The notes beneath the pieces are model-generated. The model saw nothing but the letters and a program-made list of their open reading frames with translations. It did not search any database and was not told the origin of the DNA. This document shows, piece after piece, positions 1 to 7,586 of a stretch of 37,360 nt of DNA (position 1 is the first letter of the stretch; every line of letters starts with the position of its first letter). This DNA comes from Anaerolineae bacterium (lineage in GTDB: Bacteria > Chloroflexota > Anaerolineae > Aggregatilineales > Phototrophicaceae), in the NCBI GenBank assembly GCA_022826865.1, contig JAJDUC010000050.1:1-37360 (forward strand), given 5' to 3'. Both the position numbers and the translations under genes were made by a program.

Positions 1-587
1 TTCGCTTCCACCTCGGAAACGTAGTGGCTCGGCATCATGTACAAGCCCGCCCAGCGCGATTCAAACACGGTATGCAAACGCGGGTTTGGCAGGGTGGTGA
101 ACTTAACGCTGAATTCGCCGGTCTTTTCGACGCCGACATCAAATTTGGTCAGCTGCGCGTGCCAGCCTTGTTGTGTTAAGCCAGAGTTAGCTTTGACCGT
201 CTCAACAGTATAGACCACATCATCGGCGTTGAATTCTTCACCATCGGACCACATGACGCCTTGGCGCAGGTCGACCGACATCTCGGTGAAGTCCTCATTG
301 TATACGGGGCCGGAAATTGCCAGCGCGTTAATGTTCTCGCCGGTTTCCTGATCGCCGTTCCAGAATGTCTCCAGCATCAGCGCGTGATGGTGCGGGGTAT
401 TGCCGCCGGTGCGCCAAACATTGAAGTTGCCTACAGACCCCCAACGGAAGATCTGGTCGAAGACAAACAGATTCGCGCGCCCACCCGGCACTTCTACCGG
501 CAGACCTTGCGGCTCCTGGGCGACGCCAACAAGCGTTGGCACTGTGAGCAGCGCCAACAGTACAAGTAAAACAAGCTTTCTTGCCAT
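1..587 (-). CDS. ABC transporter substrate-binding protein, family 5 (partial, C-terminus off window)
   Basis: This is the first ~195 residues of a secreted solute-binding protein that delivers peptides or related ligands to an ABC importer. The start is ATG at 587, with AAGGAG nine bases upstream. A signal peptide is visible: Lys/Arg at residues 3-4, a hydrophobic core at about 5-20 and a GVAQ-like cleavage zone at 21-24. The mature part contains the family 5 (SBP_bac_5) hallmark around residues 105-125: LRQGVMWSDGEEF, then NADDVVYTVE. This motif is typical of DppA/OppA relatives. The gene runs off the left edge, so its ligand-pocket C-terminal lobe and any permease genes downstream are not visible. 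It is transcribed away from the rest of the window. Family assignment is firm, substrate unknown. Confidence 0.88.
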   Translation of the reverse strand, partial: MARKLVLLVLLALLTVPTLVGVAQEPQGLPVEVPGGRANLFVFDQIFRWGSVGNFNVWRTGGNTPHHHALMLETFWNGDQETGENINALAISGPVYNEDFTEMSVDLRQGVMWSDGEEFNADDVVYTVETVKANSGLTQQGWHAQLTKFDVGVEKTGEFSVKFTTLPNPRLHTVFESRWAGLYMMPSHYVSEVEA

Positions 588-674
588 TTCTAGAAACTCC
601 TTACCTTGTGGATTGAAAACTATCGAGCGTCGGAACTGACACTCGGTCGTACCTACTCAGCGCAACGCTTGCAT

Positions 675-702
675 ATACTATCGTAAATCCTCAACATCGC
701 AA
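675..702 (-). promoter_or_regulatory. candidate promoter for the family 5 binding protein
   Basis: Read on the minus strand there is a TTGCGA -35-like hexamer (697-702), a 16-bp spacer and a TAGTAT -10-like hexamer (675-680), about 90 bases upstream of the ATG at 587. A 14-base palindrome, CATCGCAAGCGATG (695-708), overlaps the -35 box and could be an operator. This rests on pattern match only. Confidence 0.3.
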
Positions 703-910
703 GCGATGCCAAATTGCGCGCAGACGCCGCCGTCAGCATCTTCCCACTCTCAGGACGAGGACAGGCGCTGACTGAAACAGAAATTCGCGCTGGACTGTCG
801 ATGATGTTTTACGACGCATTTGTGAAGTTTACCGCAAACGAACCTGACCTTAAAGGCAAGATTTTCATGGGAGTGGTGAATCGTGGATATCGTTCATACA
901 TGATTGTGTG

Positions 911-1196
911 GGTAGTGTATCCTTTTCGGTTGAAACAGAAAAACTTTGCCACCGAGTACACCGAGAAAAACGAGAGCGTTGAGAATCGTGTACGAAATAT
1001 GCCCTTTTCTCAGTAGAATCAAGTTAGTCATGCGAAATTCAGCATAAGGTCGATATGTAGGGGCGATTCACAGAATCGCCCCTACACCGTTCTTCAGATT
1101 GTTGCATTACTTTCCTGATGTTACTTGTATCCTTTGTGCCTTTGTGGTGAAGTTGATTTTGGTTCATTGGAATTCAACCGACTTCGATACACTACC
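911..1196. mobile_element. MITE-like element with terminal inverted repeats and 8-bp target duplication
   Basis: The left end GGTAGTGTATCCTTTTCGG (911-929) is an imperfect inverted match of the right end, whose complement reads GGTAGTGTATCGAAGTCGG (1178-1196). The element is flanked by the exact direct repeat ATTGTGTG at 903-910 and 1197-1204, as expected for a target-site duplication. It is 286 bp long with no transposase frame, so it would be non-autonomous. The right half (1027-1196) recurs, inverted, at 37132-37360. The interior holds a 29-bp palindrome at 1057-1085. Confidence 0.8.
1057..1085. repeat. single-hairpin GTAGGGGCG palindrome
   Basis: A near-perfect 29-bp palindrome begins GTAGGGGCGATTC and ends GAATCGCCCCTAC. 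It is nested inside the inverted-repeat element. It belongs to the palindrome family seen about ten times in this window, here in the shortest form with both outer CCTAC ends. Confidence 0.85.
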
Positions 1197-1203
1197 ATTG
1201 TGT

Positions 1204-1268
1204 GTAAGGGCGTTTCAGCGAAACGCCCGCGCCATATCGAGACGGGCGTCACCGCGTGACGCCCCTAC
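1204..1268. repeat. double-hairpin GTAGGGGCG-family repeat
   Basis: This has two adjacent hairpins: GGGCGTTTC...GAAACGCCC, then after a short spacer GGGCGTCAC...GTGACGCCC, closing with CCTAC. The outer ends mirror each other (GTAAGGG...CCCCTAC). The layout is the same as at 8525-8600, 27581-27655 and 37252-37319. It abuts the right target duplication of the element at 911-1196. Confidence 0.8.
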
Positions 1269-1428
1269 TTCTCAAGGTGTATAAGGGCGAGCCACCGTCT
1301 CCTCTTTTGCCGTAGGGACACCCAAAAGTATGCCAAGAGAAATGATGCGTATTTTTTCAAGGACTTACTTGCGTTTACTTCTGTTATGCTTGGAATGGAA
1401 TCTCATTCGCTAGAAGTCTGGCTCAACG

Positions 1429-2229
1429 ATGATACAAGAATTGTTTGATCTTTCTGGTCGCGTAGCGCTTGTCACCGGCGCCGCCCAAGGCATGGGCCGC
1501 GCCATGGCGCTCGCGCTGGCCGATGCCGGCGCCGACCTCATGCTCGCCGATATCAACCCGGCCGGCCTGAATGCGACCGCAGCCCAGGCGCGCGAGCTGG
1601 GCCGGCGCGTTATCCCCGTCACCTGCGATGTGACCGACATCCAGCAGATACGGGCGATGTTCGCGGAGCTGGACCGAGAAATGCAGGAGATCGACATTCT
1701 CGCCAACGTGGCCGGGCCCGGCCAATTGGGACAGCCCGAAGATATCGACCTCGATATTATGGCGGAAGTCATCTACGGCCTGACGGTGGCGCGCTTCTGC
1801 TGCTGCCAGGAAGCCGGGCGGCGTATGCTGGCCGCGGGCAAAGGCAGCATCATCAATATCTGTTCGATAGGCGGCGTCAGCGCCTTGGGACGGGGCAACT
1901 TTCCCTACAGCGTCGGCATGGGCGGCGTCGCGCAGATGACCCGCGAACTCAGCGCCGAGTGGAGTGGAAGAGGCGTTCGCGTCAACGCGATATTGCCGGC
2001 GCAGGTTGTCAATCCTGGCTTGGCGGAGCGGATGCAAGCCGACGAGGAACTCAAAGCGCAATTCCTCTCGGGCATTCCCATTGGCCGCATGGGGCAGCCG
2101 GAAGACATTGCCGGCCTGGCGGTTTTCCTGGCGTCGGATGCCTCCGCCTGGATAACCGGCGCCCTCATTCCGCTTGATGGCGGCAACCTGGCGCTCAACG
2201 CCGGCGGCAGTCCCGGTCCCGCGCGCTAA
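1429..2229 (+). CDS. SDR-family protein lacking the catalytic lysine
   Basis: This 266-residue protein has a Rossmann-fold short-chain dehydrogenase/reductase sequence. The cofactor motif TGAAQGMG is at residues 16-23, an acidic residue at the end of beta-2 (D41) suggests NAD preference, and NVAG (93-96) replaces the usual NNAG. Ser146 and Tyr160 of the catalytic set are present. However, the Y-x3-K motif reads Y-S-V-G-M, so Met164 replaces the lysine that lowers the tyrosine pKa and binds the nicotinamide ribose. The protein is a close paralogue of the SDR at 7587-8390: they share LGRGNF before the Tyr, QMTREL after it, and the tail DGGNLALNAGGS. It is convergent with the six-gene operon, with 18 bases between stops. 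No strong ribosome binding site precedes the ATG. It may be a pseudoenzyme or have altered chemistry; reductase activity should not be assumed. Confidence 0.87.
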   Translation: MIQELFDLSGRVALVTGAAQGMGRAMALALADAGADLMLADINPAGLNATAAQARELGRRVIPVTCDVTDIQQIRAMFAELDREMQEIDILANVAGPGQLGQPEDIDLDIMAEVIYGLTVARFCCCQEAGRRMLAAGKGSIINICSIGGVSALGRGNFPYSVGMGGVAQMTRELSAEWSGRGVRVNAILPAQVVNPGLAERMQADEELKAQFLSGIPIGRMGQPEDIAGLAVFLASDASAWITGALIPLDGGNLALNAGGSPGPAR

Positions 2230-2247
2230 GAACCGGAGCGCAGCCGT

Positions 2248-3117
2248 CTAGCTTTCCGAAACGATCGGATTGCTCAGAACGCCCAGGCGCTCGATTTCAA
2301 TATTCACTGTCTCGCCAGCTCGCAGCCAGCGCGGTGGCTTGCGCGCCGCGCCCACACCGGGTGGCGTGCCGGTCGAAACAATATCGCCCGGCTCCAAGGT
2401 CATCACCTCGCTGATATCCGCCAGCAATCGCGGCACACTGAAAATCAACTGGCTGGTGCTGGAATCTTGCAGCATGTCCTCCCCGATCCAAAGGCGAATG
2501 GCGAGATTGTGCGGATCCGGCACTTCGTCAGCCGTGACCAATGCCGGCCCCATCGGCGCGAAGGTGTCGAATGTTTTACCCATGGTCCACTGGCTGGTGC
2601 GCGTCTGATAATCACGCGCGCTGACATCATTGACCACTGTGTAGCCGGCGACATAATCCAGGGCTTCGTCTTCACCAACGTAGCGCGCTCGTTTGCCGAT
2701 GACGACGCCGAGTTCGGCTTCATAATCGACTTGATCGGTCACTTTAGGCAAGACGATGGCCTGGCCGCTGCCAATCACAGCATTGTTGTATTTGCTGAAA
2801 ACAATCGGGTAGTCGGGCAGCGGCTGGCCCGATTCGGCGGCGTGATCGGCATAATTCAAACCGATGCACAGAATCTTGCCAGGGTTCGGGATGGGCGCGG
2901 CCAGCGACAGATCCGAAAGCGCCAGGACTTCCGTCGCATTGGCAGCAGCGCTCTCCGCCCTCTCCAATGCCGACGAACCCGCCTCGAGGATTGCCCGGAC
3001 GCTGCCGGGCAATGCCGCGTCCGTACGCTGCAAATCGACGACCCAATCCCTTCCGTCCCGCGCTATCAGAGCGCCGGGACGCTGCATGCCATCTTGCGCA
3101 AATGTAATCAGTTTCAC
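2248..3117 (-). CDS. fumarylacetoacetate hydrolase family protein (possible diketo-acid hydrolase)
   Basis: A 289-residue member of the FAH superfamily, whose enzymes cleave or hydrate acyl-pyruvates using a divalent metal. The catalytic domain begins near residue 80 (GKILCIGLNYADHAAE). Metal ligands are visible as Glu133 and Glu135 (DYEAELGVVIG) and Asp164 (VVNDVSARD), and the C-terminus has the usual GDIVSTGTPPGVG. The start is GTG at 3117, supported by GAGGAG six bases upstream. It is the last gene of the operon 8390-2248 and follows the E2 gene by 31 bases. Family members include 2,4-diketo-3-deoxy-L-fuconate or -rhamnonate hydrolases, ureidoglycolate lyase-like proteins and homoprotocatechuate pathway hydrolases. 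The neighbouring SDRs and lactonase favour a sugar-acid hydrolase, but the sequence alone does not fix the substrate. Confidence 0.88.
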   Translation of the reverse strand: MKLITFAQDGMQRPGALIARDGRDWVVDLQRTDAALPGSVRAILEAGSSALERAESAAANATEVLALSDLSLAAPIPNPGKILCIGLNYADHAAESGQPLPDYPIVFSKYNNAVIGSGQAIVLPKVTDQVDYEAELGVVIGKRARYVGEDEALDYVAGYTVVNDVSARDYQTRTSQWTMGKTFDTFAPMGPALVTADEVPDPHNLAIRLWIGEDMLQDSSTSQLIFSVPRLLADISEVMTLEPGDIVSTGTPPGVGAARKPPRWLRAGETVNIEIERLGVLSNPIVSES

Positions 3118-3132
3118 GAATGTCTCCTCAAT

Positions 3133-3160
3133 CCCTAGTTCACCAGCCCTAGTTCACCAG
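3133..3160. repeat. 14-bp tandem duplication across the E2 stop codon
   Basis: The unit CCCTAGTTCACCAG occurs twice in perfect tandem (3133-3146 and 3147-3160). On the coding strand the duplication covers the last codons and the TAG stop of the E2 gene (stop at 3149-3151). The second copy lies in the spacer before the next gene. Confidence 0.85.
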
Positions 3161-4483
3161 CCACAGATAGGGTGTTTCTACATATTGCTTGACGCGCTGC
3201 AGGAAACGCGCCGCCGGCGCGCCATCAACCAGCCGATGGTCAAATGTCAAACTGAGCGTCATCATGTGCCGAATGGCCAGGCCCTGCCCCTCGGCATCAA
3301 CCACCATTTGCCGCGCTACGATTCGCCCGATACCCAATATGGCGGATTGCGGCAAACTGATGATCGGCGTGAAGGCGTCAATGCCATACATGCCCAGATT
3401 CGTTATGGTGAAGCTGCCATCCTGGAGCTCGGCCGCCCCGAGCTTGCCCTGCCGCGCGCGCTCCACAAGATCGGCGCTCGCAGCCGTCAGCTCCAGCAGC
3501 GAAAGCCTATCGGCATTGCGGATGACCGGCGTCAGCAGGCCACGGTCCGTATCCACCGCCAGCGCAATGTTTATCGCGCCCCGCAATACGATGTCATCGC
3601 CGGCGATGGCTGCGTTCAACGCCGGATGCTCAGTCAGAGCCCGGGCCACAATCGTGGCCAGCAGGTCATCGTAGGCAGGCACGTAGTCGGCGCCGTCCGC
3701 CTTGAGCTTGCGGCGCATCCGCAGCAACTCGGTCGCGTCGACCTCGCTTGTGAGGGTTACCGGCGCGGTCGTCCGCGCGCTTTCGGTCATGCGGTCGCGC
3801 GTCACACGCCGTACCGGCGTCATCGGCAGGGTTTTGTCCTGCGGACCCGCCCGGCGCTCGGCGGCGTAGTCTTCGACATCCGCGCGCGTGACGCGTTTCC
3901 CGGCAAAGTGCGCGGCCAAATCCCCCAGGCTGATGCCGGCATTAAGCGCCACGCGGCGCGCCACCGGACTGATGCGCAGGTCCGGCTCTCCCGCTGCGGG
4001 CGCAGCCGCGGCAGCGCGGACATCGCGTTCTATGATGCGGCCGCTGCTGCCGCTGCCGGCCAACAGCTTCCAGTCGACATTTAGCTCGGTCGCGATTCGC
4101 TTCGCCCTTGGGCTCGCCGCTGGTGAACCGTTGCGCGGCCACCGGCGCGCGCTGGAGGGGACAGGCTGGGACGCAGGCGGCGTCTTTGCAGCCGGCGCCT
4201 CGGAAGGCCTGTCGGCGCGCTCGAAGGGCGCTTGCTCGCCTGGCTGCAGGAGATAAGCGAGCAATTCGCCGATTTTCACGGTCGAGCCGACCGCGGGCGC
4301 ATCCGGCAAAATACGCAGGATCCCGCTGTCAAAGGCTTCGATTTCCTGCAAAGCCTTGTCGCTTTCGACGACGAATATGATGTCGCCGGCTTGCACCTCG
4401 TCGCCGTCCTGCTTGACCCATTCGTCGAGGACGCCTTCTTCCATGGTCCAGCCGAGCTTGGGCATCACGATTTCAATTGCCAT
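3149..4483 (-). CDS. 2-oxoacid dehydrogenase complex E2, dihydrolipoamide acyltransferase
   Basis: A 444-residue E2 core of a pyruvate/acetoin/branched-chain-type complex. It accepts the acyl group from E1 on a lipoyl arm and passes it to CoA. An N-terminal lipoyl domain (1-80) carries the lipoylation lysine Lys43 in ESDKALQEIEA. A flexible Ala/Pro linker follows. Next comes a peripheral-subunit-binding domain at about 124-157 (ASPRAKRIATEL...GRIIERDV) and a second, more degenerate one at about 172-207 (ISPVARRVAL...RVTRADVEDY). The C-terminal catalytic domain ends with DHRLVDG, where His416 and Asp420 match the HxxxDG active site. It is encoded 88 bases after E1-beta in the same operon. No E3 gene is present nearby, so a housekeeping lipoamide dehydrogenase is presumably shared. 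The acyl substrate is not determined by sequence. Confidence 0.93.
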   Translation of the reverse strand: MAIEIVMPKLGWTMEEGVLDEWVKQDGDEVQAGDIIFVVESDKALQEIEAFDSGILRILPDAPAVGSTVKIGELLAYLLQPGEQAPFERADRPSEAPAAKTPPASQPVPSSARRWPRNGSPAASPRAKRIATELNVDWKLLAGSGSSGRIIERDVRAAAAAPAAGEPDLRISPVARRVALNAGISLGDLAAHFAGKRVTRADVEDYAAERRAGPQDKTLPMTPVRRVTRDRMTESARTTAPVTLTSEVDATELLRMRRKLKADGADYVPAYDDLLATIVARALTEHPALNAAIAGDDIVLRGAINIALAVDTDRGLLTPVIRNADRLSLLELTAASADLVERARQGKLGAAELQDGSFTITNLGMYGIDAFTPIISLPQSAILGIGRIVARQMVVDAEGQGLAIRHMMTLSLTFDHRLVDGAPAARFLQRVKQYVETPYLWLVN

Positions 4484-4571
4484 AATCCAGCCTGTCTACA
4501 GCCCTTGCGCTGGCCAAATGCGCCCAGCGCATAGCCCCCGCAAGCCCGCCATTTTCACAGTCGCCGCCTGC

Positions 4572-5549
4572 CTACTCCGCCAGCAAGTCGCGTATCGCCT
4601 CTGTGATCGCGGCCTGGTCGGGAATGACAGCATTTTCCAGTGTCGGGCTGTACGGGGTCGGCGTGTGTAATCCATTCAGCCGGGCGATCGGCGCATCCAG
4701 ATCGTCAAAGCCGTTCTCCATCACCAGCGCGCTGATTTCAGCGCCGATGCCGCAAGGACCAAAGGTTTCGTCGATGATCAGCAGGCGCCCGGTTTTGTGA
4801 ACCGATTCCAAAATCGTATCGATATCGAGGGGAGCGACCGTGCGCGGGTCTATCACTTCAATATCAAAGCCCTCGTCCGCCAGCTCTTCGCAGACGGCAA
4901 GCGCCTTAGGCGCCATCACGGTCAAGGCGACCACAGTCGCATCGCTTCCGGCGCGGACGACAGCCGCCTGACCAAAGGGGATGCGGTAATCTTCCTCGGG
5001 AACGGGACCGCGCTTGTTGAGCAGCAGCTTGTGCTCCAGGAATAGAACCGGATCGTCGCCCGTGAGCGCGGTTTTCATCAAGCCCTTGGCGTCGAAAGGC
5101 GTGGAGGGCAAAGCGACGCGGATGCCCGGAATATGCACGAATATCGGATAATAGCTGCCGGAATGATGCGTCGCGGCCGCGCCGCCGATGCCAATGCAGC
5201 CGCGCAGCACAAGCGGCATTTTGATGCGTCCGCTGCTCATATATTGGACTTTGGATATCTGGTTCAATAATTCGCCCATCGAATCCAGGATGAAGTCGAC
5301 GATCATAAAATCGACCACCGGTCGCGTGCCGGTCATGGCGGCGCCCGTGCACATGCCGACAAATCCGCGCTCGACTATAGGCGTATCGCGCAAGCGCATG
5401 GGACCGTACTTCTCGTAAAGGCCCAGCGTGGTGTTGAAATTGCCGCCGCGCTCGCCAATGCCTTCGCCCACGACGAATATCGACGGGTCCAGCGCCATCT
5501 GTTCTGTCAGCGCTTCCCGCGCCGCTTCCGTGTAGGTGATTTCTCGCAT
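4572..5549 (-). CDS. 2-oxoacid dehydrogenase E1 component, beta subunit
   Basis: A transketolase-like protein of about 325 residues that pairs with E1-alpha to form the thiamine-diphosphate-dependent decarboxylase. Recognisable segments are VVGEGIGERGGNF near the N-terminus, then GAAMTGTRPVVDFMI. HHSGSYYPIFVHIPG contains the conserved His region and is followed by PSTPFDAKGLM. The C-terminal transketolase-C domain contains VIDPRTVAPLD and IIDETFGPCGIGAEI. I chose ATG at 5549 because homologues begin MREITY. A GTG at 5564 overlapping the E1-alpha stop (GTGA) is the alternative, adding five residues, and AGGAG lies too close to it to decide. Overlap with E1-alpha indicates translational coupling. 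Acetoin and pyruvate complexes look alike at this level. Confidence 0.92.
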   Translation of the reverse strand: MREITYTEAAREALTEQMALDPSIFVVGEGIGERGGNFNTTLGLYEKYGPMRLRDTPIVERGFVGMCTGAAMTGTRPVVDFMIVDFILDSMGELLNQISKVQYMSSGRIKMPLVLRGCIGIGGAAATHHSGSYYPIFVHIPGIRVALPSTPFDAKGLMKTALTGDDPVLFLEHKLLLNKRGPVPEEDYRIPFGQAAVVRAGSDATVVALTVMAPKALAVCEELADEGFDIEVIDPRTVAPLDIDTILESVHKTGRLLIIDETFGPCGIGAEISALVMENGFDDLDAPIARLNGLHTPTPYSPTLENAVIPDQAAITEAIRDLLAE

Positions 5550-5560
5550 GTCGTCCGCAG

Positions 5561-6550
5561 TCACTCCTGTGCGCTGAAAATATACTCGGTGGCGCTGACC
5601 GGGTCCGGAAAGGGGCTGGAGCGAGCGAATTCCATAGCATCTTGCACCAGACTTTGGACCTCGGCATCTATTTCGGCAATCGCATCGGCATCAGCCTGCC
5701 CGTTGGCAATCAGCCGGTTTTTGAAATTTGCGATCGGGTCGCGCTTTTTCCATTCGTCAATTTCTTCCGCACTGCGGTAGCCGCCGTCGCGCATCCCTTC
5801 CGCGTGCGGCCGCGTGCGGTAGGTCTTGCATTCGATCAGCGACGGACCAGCCCCGACCCGCGCGCGCGCCACCGCCGCCGCGCTCGCCGCATAGACGGCC
5901 AGGACATCATTGCCGTCCACGCTGGCGGCGTTCATGGCGTATGAGACCCGCGCGCGCTCGGCCACATTCTGATTGCGGGTCGCCTCGCGGAAGGGCACCT
6001 CGGTGGCGTACATATTATCTTCGCAGACAAAGACGACCGGCAGATCCCATATCGAGGCCATATTCAAGCCTTCATGAAAGGCGCCGTTGCTGACAGCCCC
6101 ATCGCCGAAGAAGGCGACGCTAACGCGATCCAGGCCGAGCAGTTTGAAGCTGTATCCCGCGCCAGCGCCTTGAAGAATGCTCGGGCCGACTATCCCGCTT
6201 GTACCCATCAAACCGGCCTCCGGCGCGAAAAGGTGCATGCTGCCGCCGCGACCTTGCGAGCAGCCGGTCGCCTTGCCGAAGAGCTCGGCCGCGACCGCGC
6301 GCGGGCTCACGCCCTTCGCCAGCGCATGCCCATGACCGCGATGGGTGCTGAACACCACATCGTCGCGGCGCAAGGCGGCGCAGACGCCGGCCGCTATCGC
6401 CTCTTCGCCGACGTAGGTATGGCAAGGCCCGGGCACCAGGCCCATTTGGTGGGCGCGGGCGAGTTGCTCTTCCGTCCCGCGGATGAGCGTCATCATGTGG
6501 TAGAGCGAAAGCAACTGCTCGCGGCTCAGGCCAAGTTCATCGCTATGCAA
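5561..6550 (-). CDS. 2-oxoacid dehydrogenase E1 component, alpha subunit
   Basis: A 329-residue alpha subunit of the heterotetrameric E1. The thiamine-diphosphate/Mg motif starts at GDG (149-151, in AFFGDGAVSNGAFHEG) and ends at Asn179 (CEDNMYA). The phosphorylation-loop-like region around STHRGHGHALAKG (68-80) and the GRGGSMHLF segment (101-108) are conserved. The start is TTG at 6550, not ATG: AGGAGG sits six to seven bases upstream, and no in-frame ATG lies near the expected start. It is 21 bases downstream of the D-2-hydroxyacid dehydrogenase stop and overlaps the E1-beta reading frame. The substrate could be pyruvate, acetoin or another small 2-oxoacid. The pyruvate expected from the FAH-family hydrolase in the same operon makes pyruvate attractive (inference). 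Confidence 0.92.
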   Translation of the reverse strand: MHSDELGLSREQLLSLYHMMTLIRGTEEQLARAHQMGLVPGPCHTYVGEEAIAAGVCAALRRDDVVFSTHRGHGHALAKGVSPRAVAAELFGKATGCSQGRGGSMHLFAPEAGLMGTSGIVGPSILQGAGAGYSFKLLGLDRVSVAFFGDGAVSNGAFHEGLNMASIWDLPVVFVCEDNMYATEVPFREATRNQNVAERARVSYAMNAASVDGNDVLAVYAASAAAVARARVGAGPSLIECKTYRTRPHAEGMRDGGYRSAEEIDEWKKRDPIANFKNRLIANGQADADAIAEIDAEVQSLVQDAMEFARSSPFPDPVSATEYIFSAQE

Positions 6551-6571
6551 GCGCTTCCTCCTCGCTTTAGT

Positions 6572-7537
6572 TCAGTCGGACGGCTGATTGACCGGCGCCA
6601 GCGGCTTCTGTCCCTTCAGCACGCGTATGACATCTTCTATCGCTTTTCGCCGGACATCCAGCTTGGACGCCTCCGAATACCAGGCGCCGTGCGGGGTAAT
6701 CAAGATACGCTCGTCCTGGAGCAAGGGAAAGTCGGCGGGTGGCGGCTCAACCCTGAGCACATCAAGGGCGGCGCCGGCTATGCCACCCGCCCTGACCGCT
6801 TTCAGCAATGCCTCGTCGTCGATCAGTTCGCCGCGCGCGGTATTGATCAAATAGGCAGTCGGTTTCATCTTGTCCAGGGCGGCCGCGTCGATGATATGCC
6901 GTGATGACTCGGTCAAGGGCGTATGCAGCGAGATATAGTCGGCCCGAGTGAAAAGTGTAGCGAGATCAACCAATTCGATAGCGCTGTCAGCCACATTGTC
7001 CGCTGTGATCAAGGGATCATATGCGATCACGCTGAGCCCTAGACCGCGCGCTTTCGCCGCGACCGCGCCGCCGATGCGCCCCAATCCAATGACACCCAGG
7101 ATTTGCCCTTTCAAGCGCGGCGCCGGTTCAATCCGCGCCGCATCGTACCAGGCGCCCGCTTTCACCGAGTCGACCATCTGCCGCAGGCGCCGCGCATGAT
7201 TCAGCAATAGCGCGATGGCATGGGTCGATACCTCGTCGATGGAATAATCGGGGACATAAGTCACCCACATGCCGCATTCAGTCGCTGTCGGAATGTCAAT
7301 GGCGTCAAGGCCAGTGCCGACGCGGGCGATGTGTTTGCAGTTATCAAGCGACCGAATCAGATCGCCATCCACCTCCTGGATGGTAACCATGAGCGCGTCG
7401 GCGCGCCTGGCGGTCTCGCGCGCTGACGCGCTGCCCAGGCCATCGCAATTAATGACCGTCGCGTTAATCGCCTTGAGAGCGTCCCGTTCAAGCTGCGTAT
7501 CGCTATAAGGCGCGTGCGCAATGACCACGGTCTTCAT
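6572..7537 (-). CDS. D-2-hydroxyacid dehydrogenase, CtBP-like
   Basis: A 321-residue NAD-dependent D-isomer-specific 2-hydroxyacid dehydrogenase, which interconverts 2-oxoacids and D-2-hydroxyacids. The nucleotide-binding motif GLGRIG (151-156) is followed by Asp174, typical for NAD over NADP. The catalytic triad is Arg235 (NTARGELID), Glu264 (RVEPPP) and His283 (TPHGAW). The C-terminal TPHGAWYSEAS resembles the CtBP-like subgroup rather than SerA, and there is no ACT domain. It is the second gene of the operon, 49 bases after the SDR, and is preceded by a GGTGGGGG ribosome-binding sequence. Likely substrates are lactate, glyoxylate or hydroxypyruvate-type acids, but this cannot be read from sequence. 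Confidence 0.9.
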   Translation of the reverse strand: MKTVVIAHAPYSDTQLERDALKAINATVINCDGLGSASARETARRADALMVTIQEVDGDLIRSLDNCKHIARVGTGLDAIDIPTATECGMWVTYVPDYSIDEVSTHAIALLLNHARRLRQMVDSVKAGAWYDAARIEPAPRLKGQILGVIGLGRIGGAVAAKARGLGLSVIAYDPLITADNVADSAIELVDLATLFTRADYISLHTPLTESSRHIIDAAALDKMKPTAYLINTARGELIDDEALLKAVRAGGIAGAALDVLRVEPPPADFPLLQDERILITPHGAWYSEASKLDVRRKAIEDVIRVLKGQKPLAPVNQPSD

Positions 7538-7586
7538 ACTGCCCCCACCTTGACAAGTCTAACGAGAATTGTCAGATCCGCTAATG

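Larger units (their letters stand above)
588..1428. other. gene-free divergent intergenic region
   Basis: There are 841 bases between the divergent binding-protein and SDR genes. From left to right the region holds the candidate minus-strand promoter, about 200 bases with no recognisable feature (703-902), an inverted-repeat element with target duplication (903-1204), and a double-hairpin palindrome (1204-1268). A further degenerate partial palindrome follows near 1282-1295, then about 130 bases upstream of the SDR. Short open frames here (for example 714-1016) run through the repeat element and match no family I recognise. Confidence 0.75.

Noticed and set aside
714..1016. 100-codon plus-strand frame left of the SDR.
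   Set aside because: It runs straight into the inverted-repeat element at 911, has no ribosome-binding site and resembles no family.
1099..1284. Frame encoding LCAFVVKLILVHWN, found again at the right end (within 36964-37305 on the minus strand).
   Set aside because: The similarity is explained by the shared non-coding repeat element, not by a protein family.
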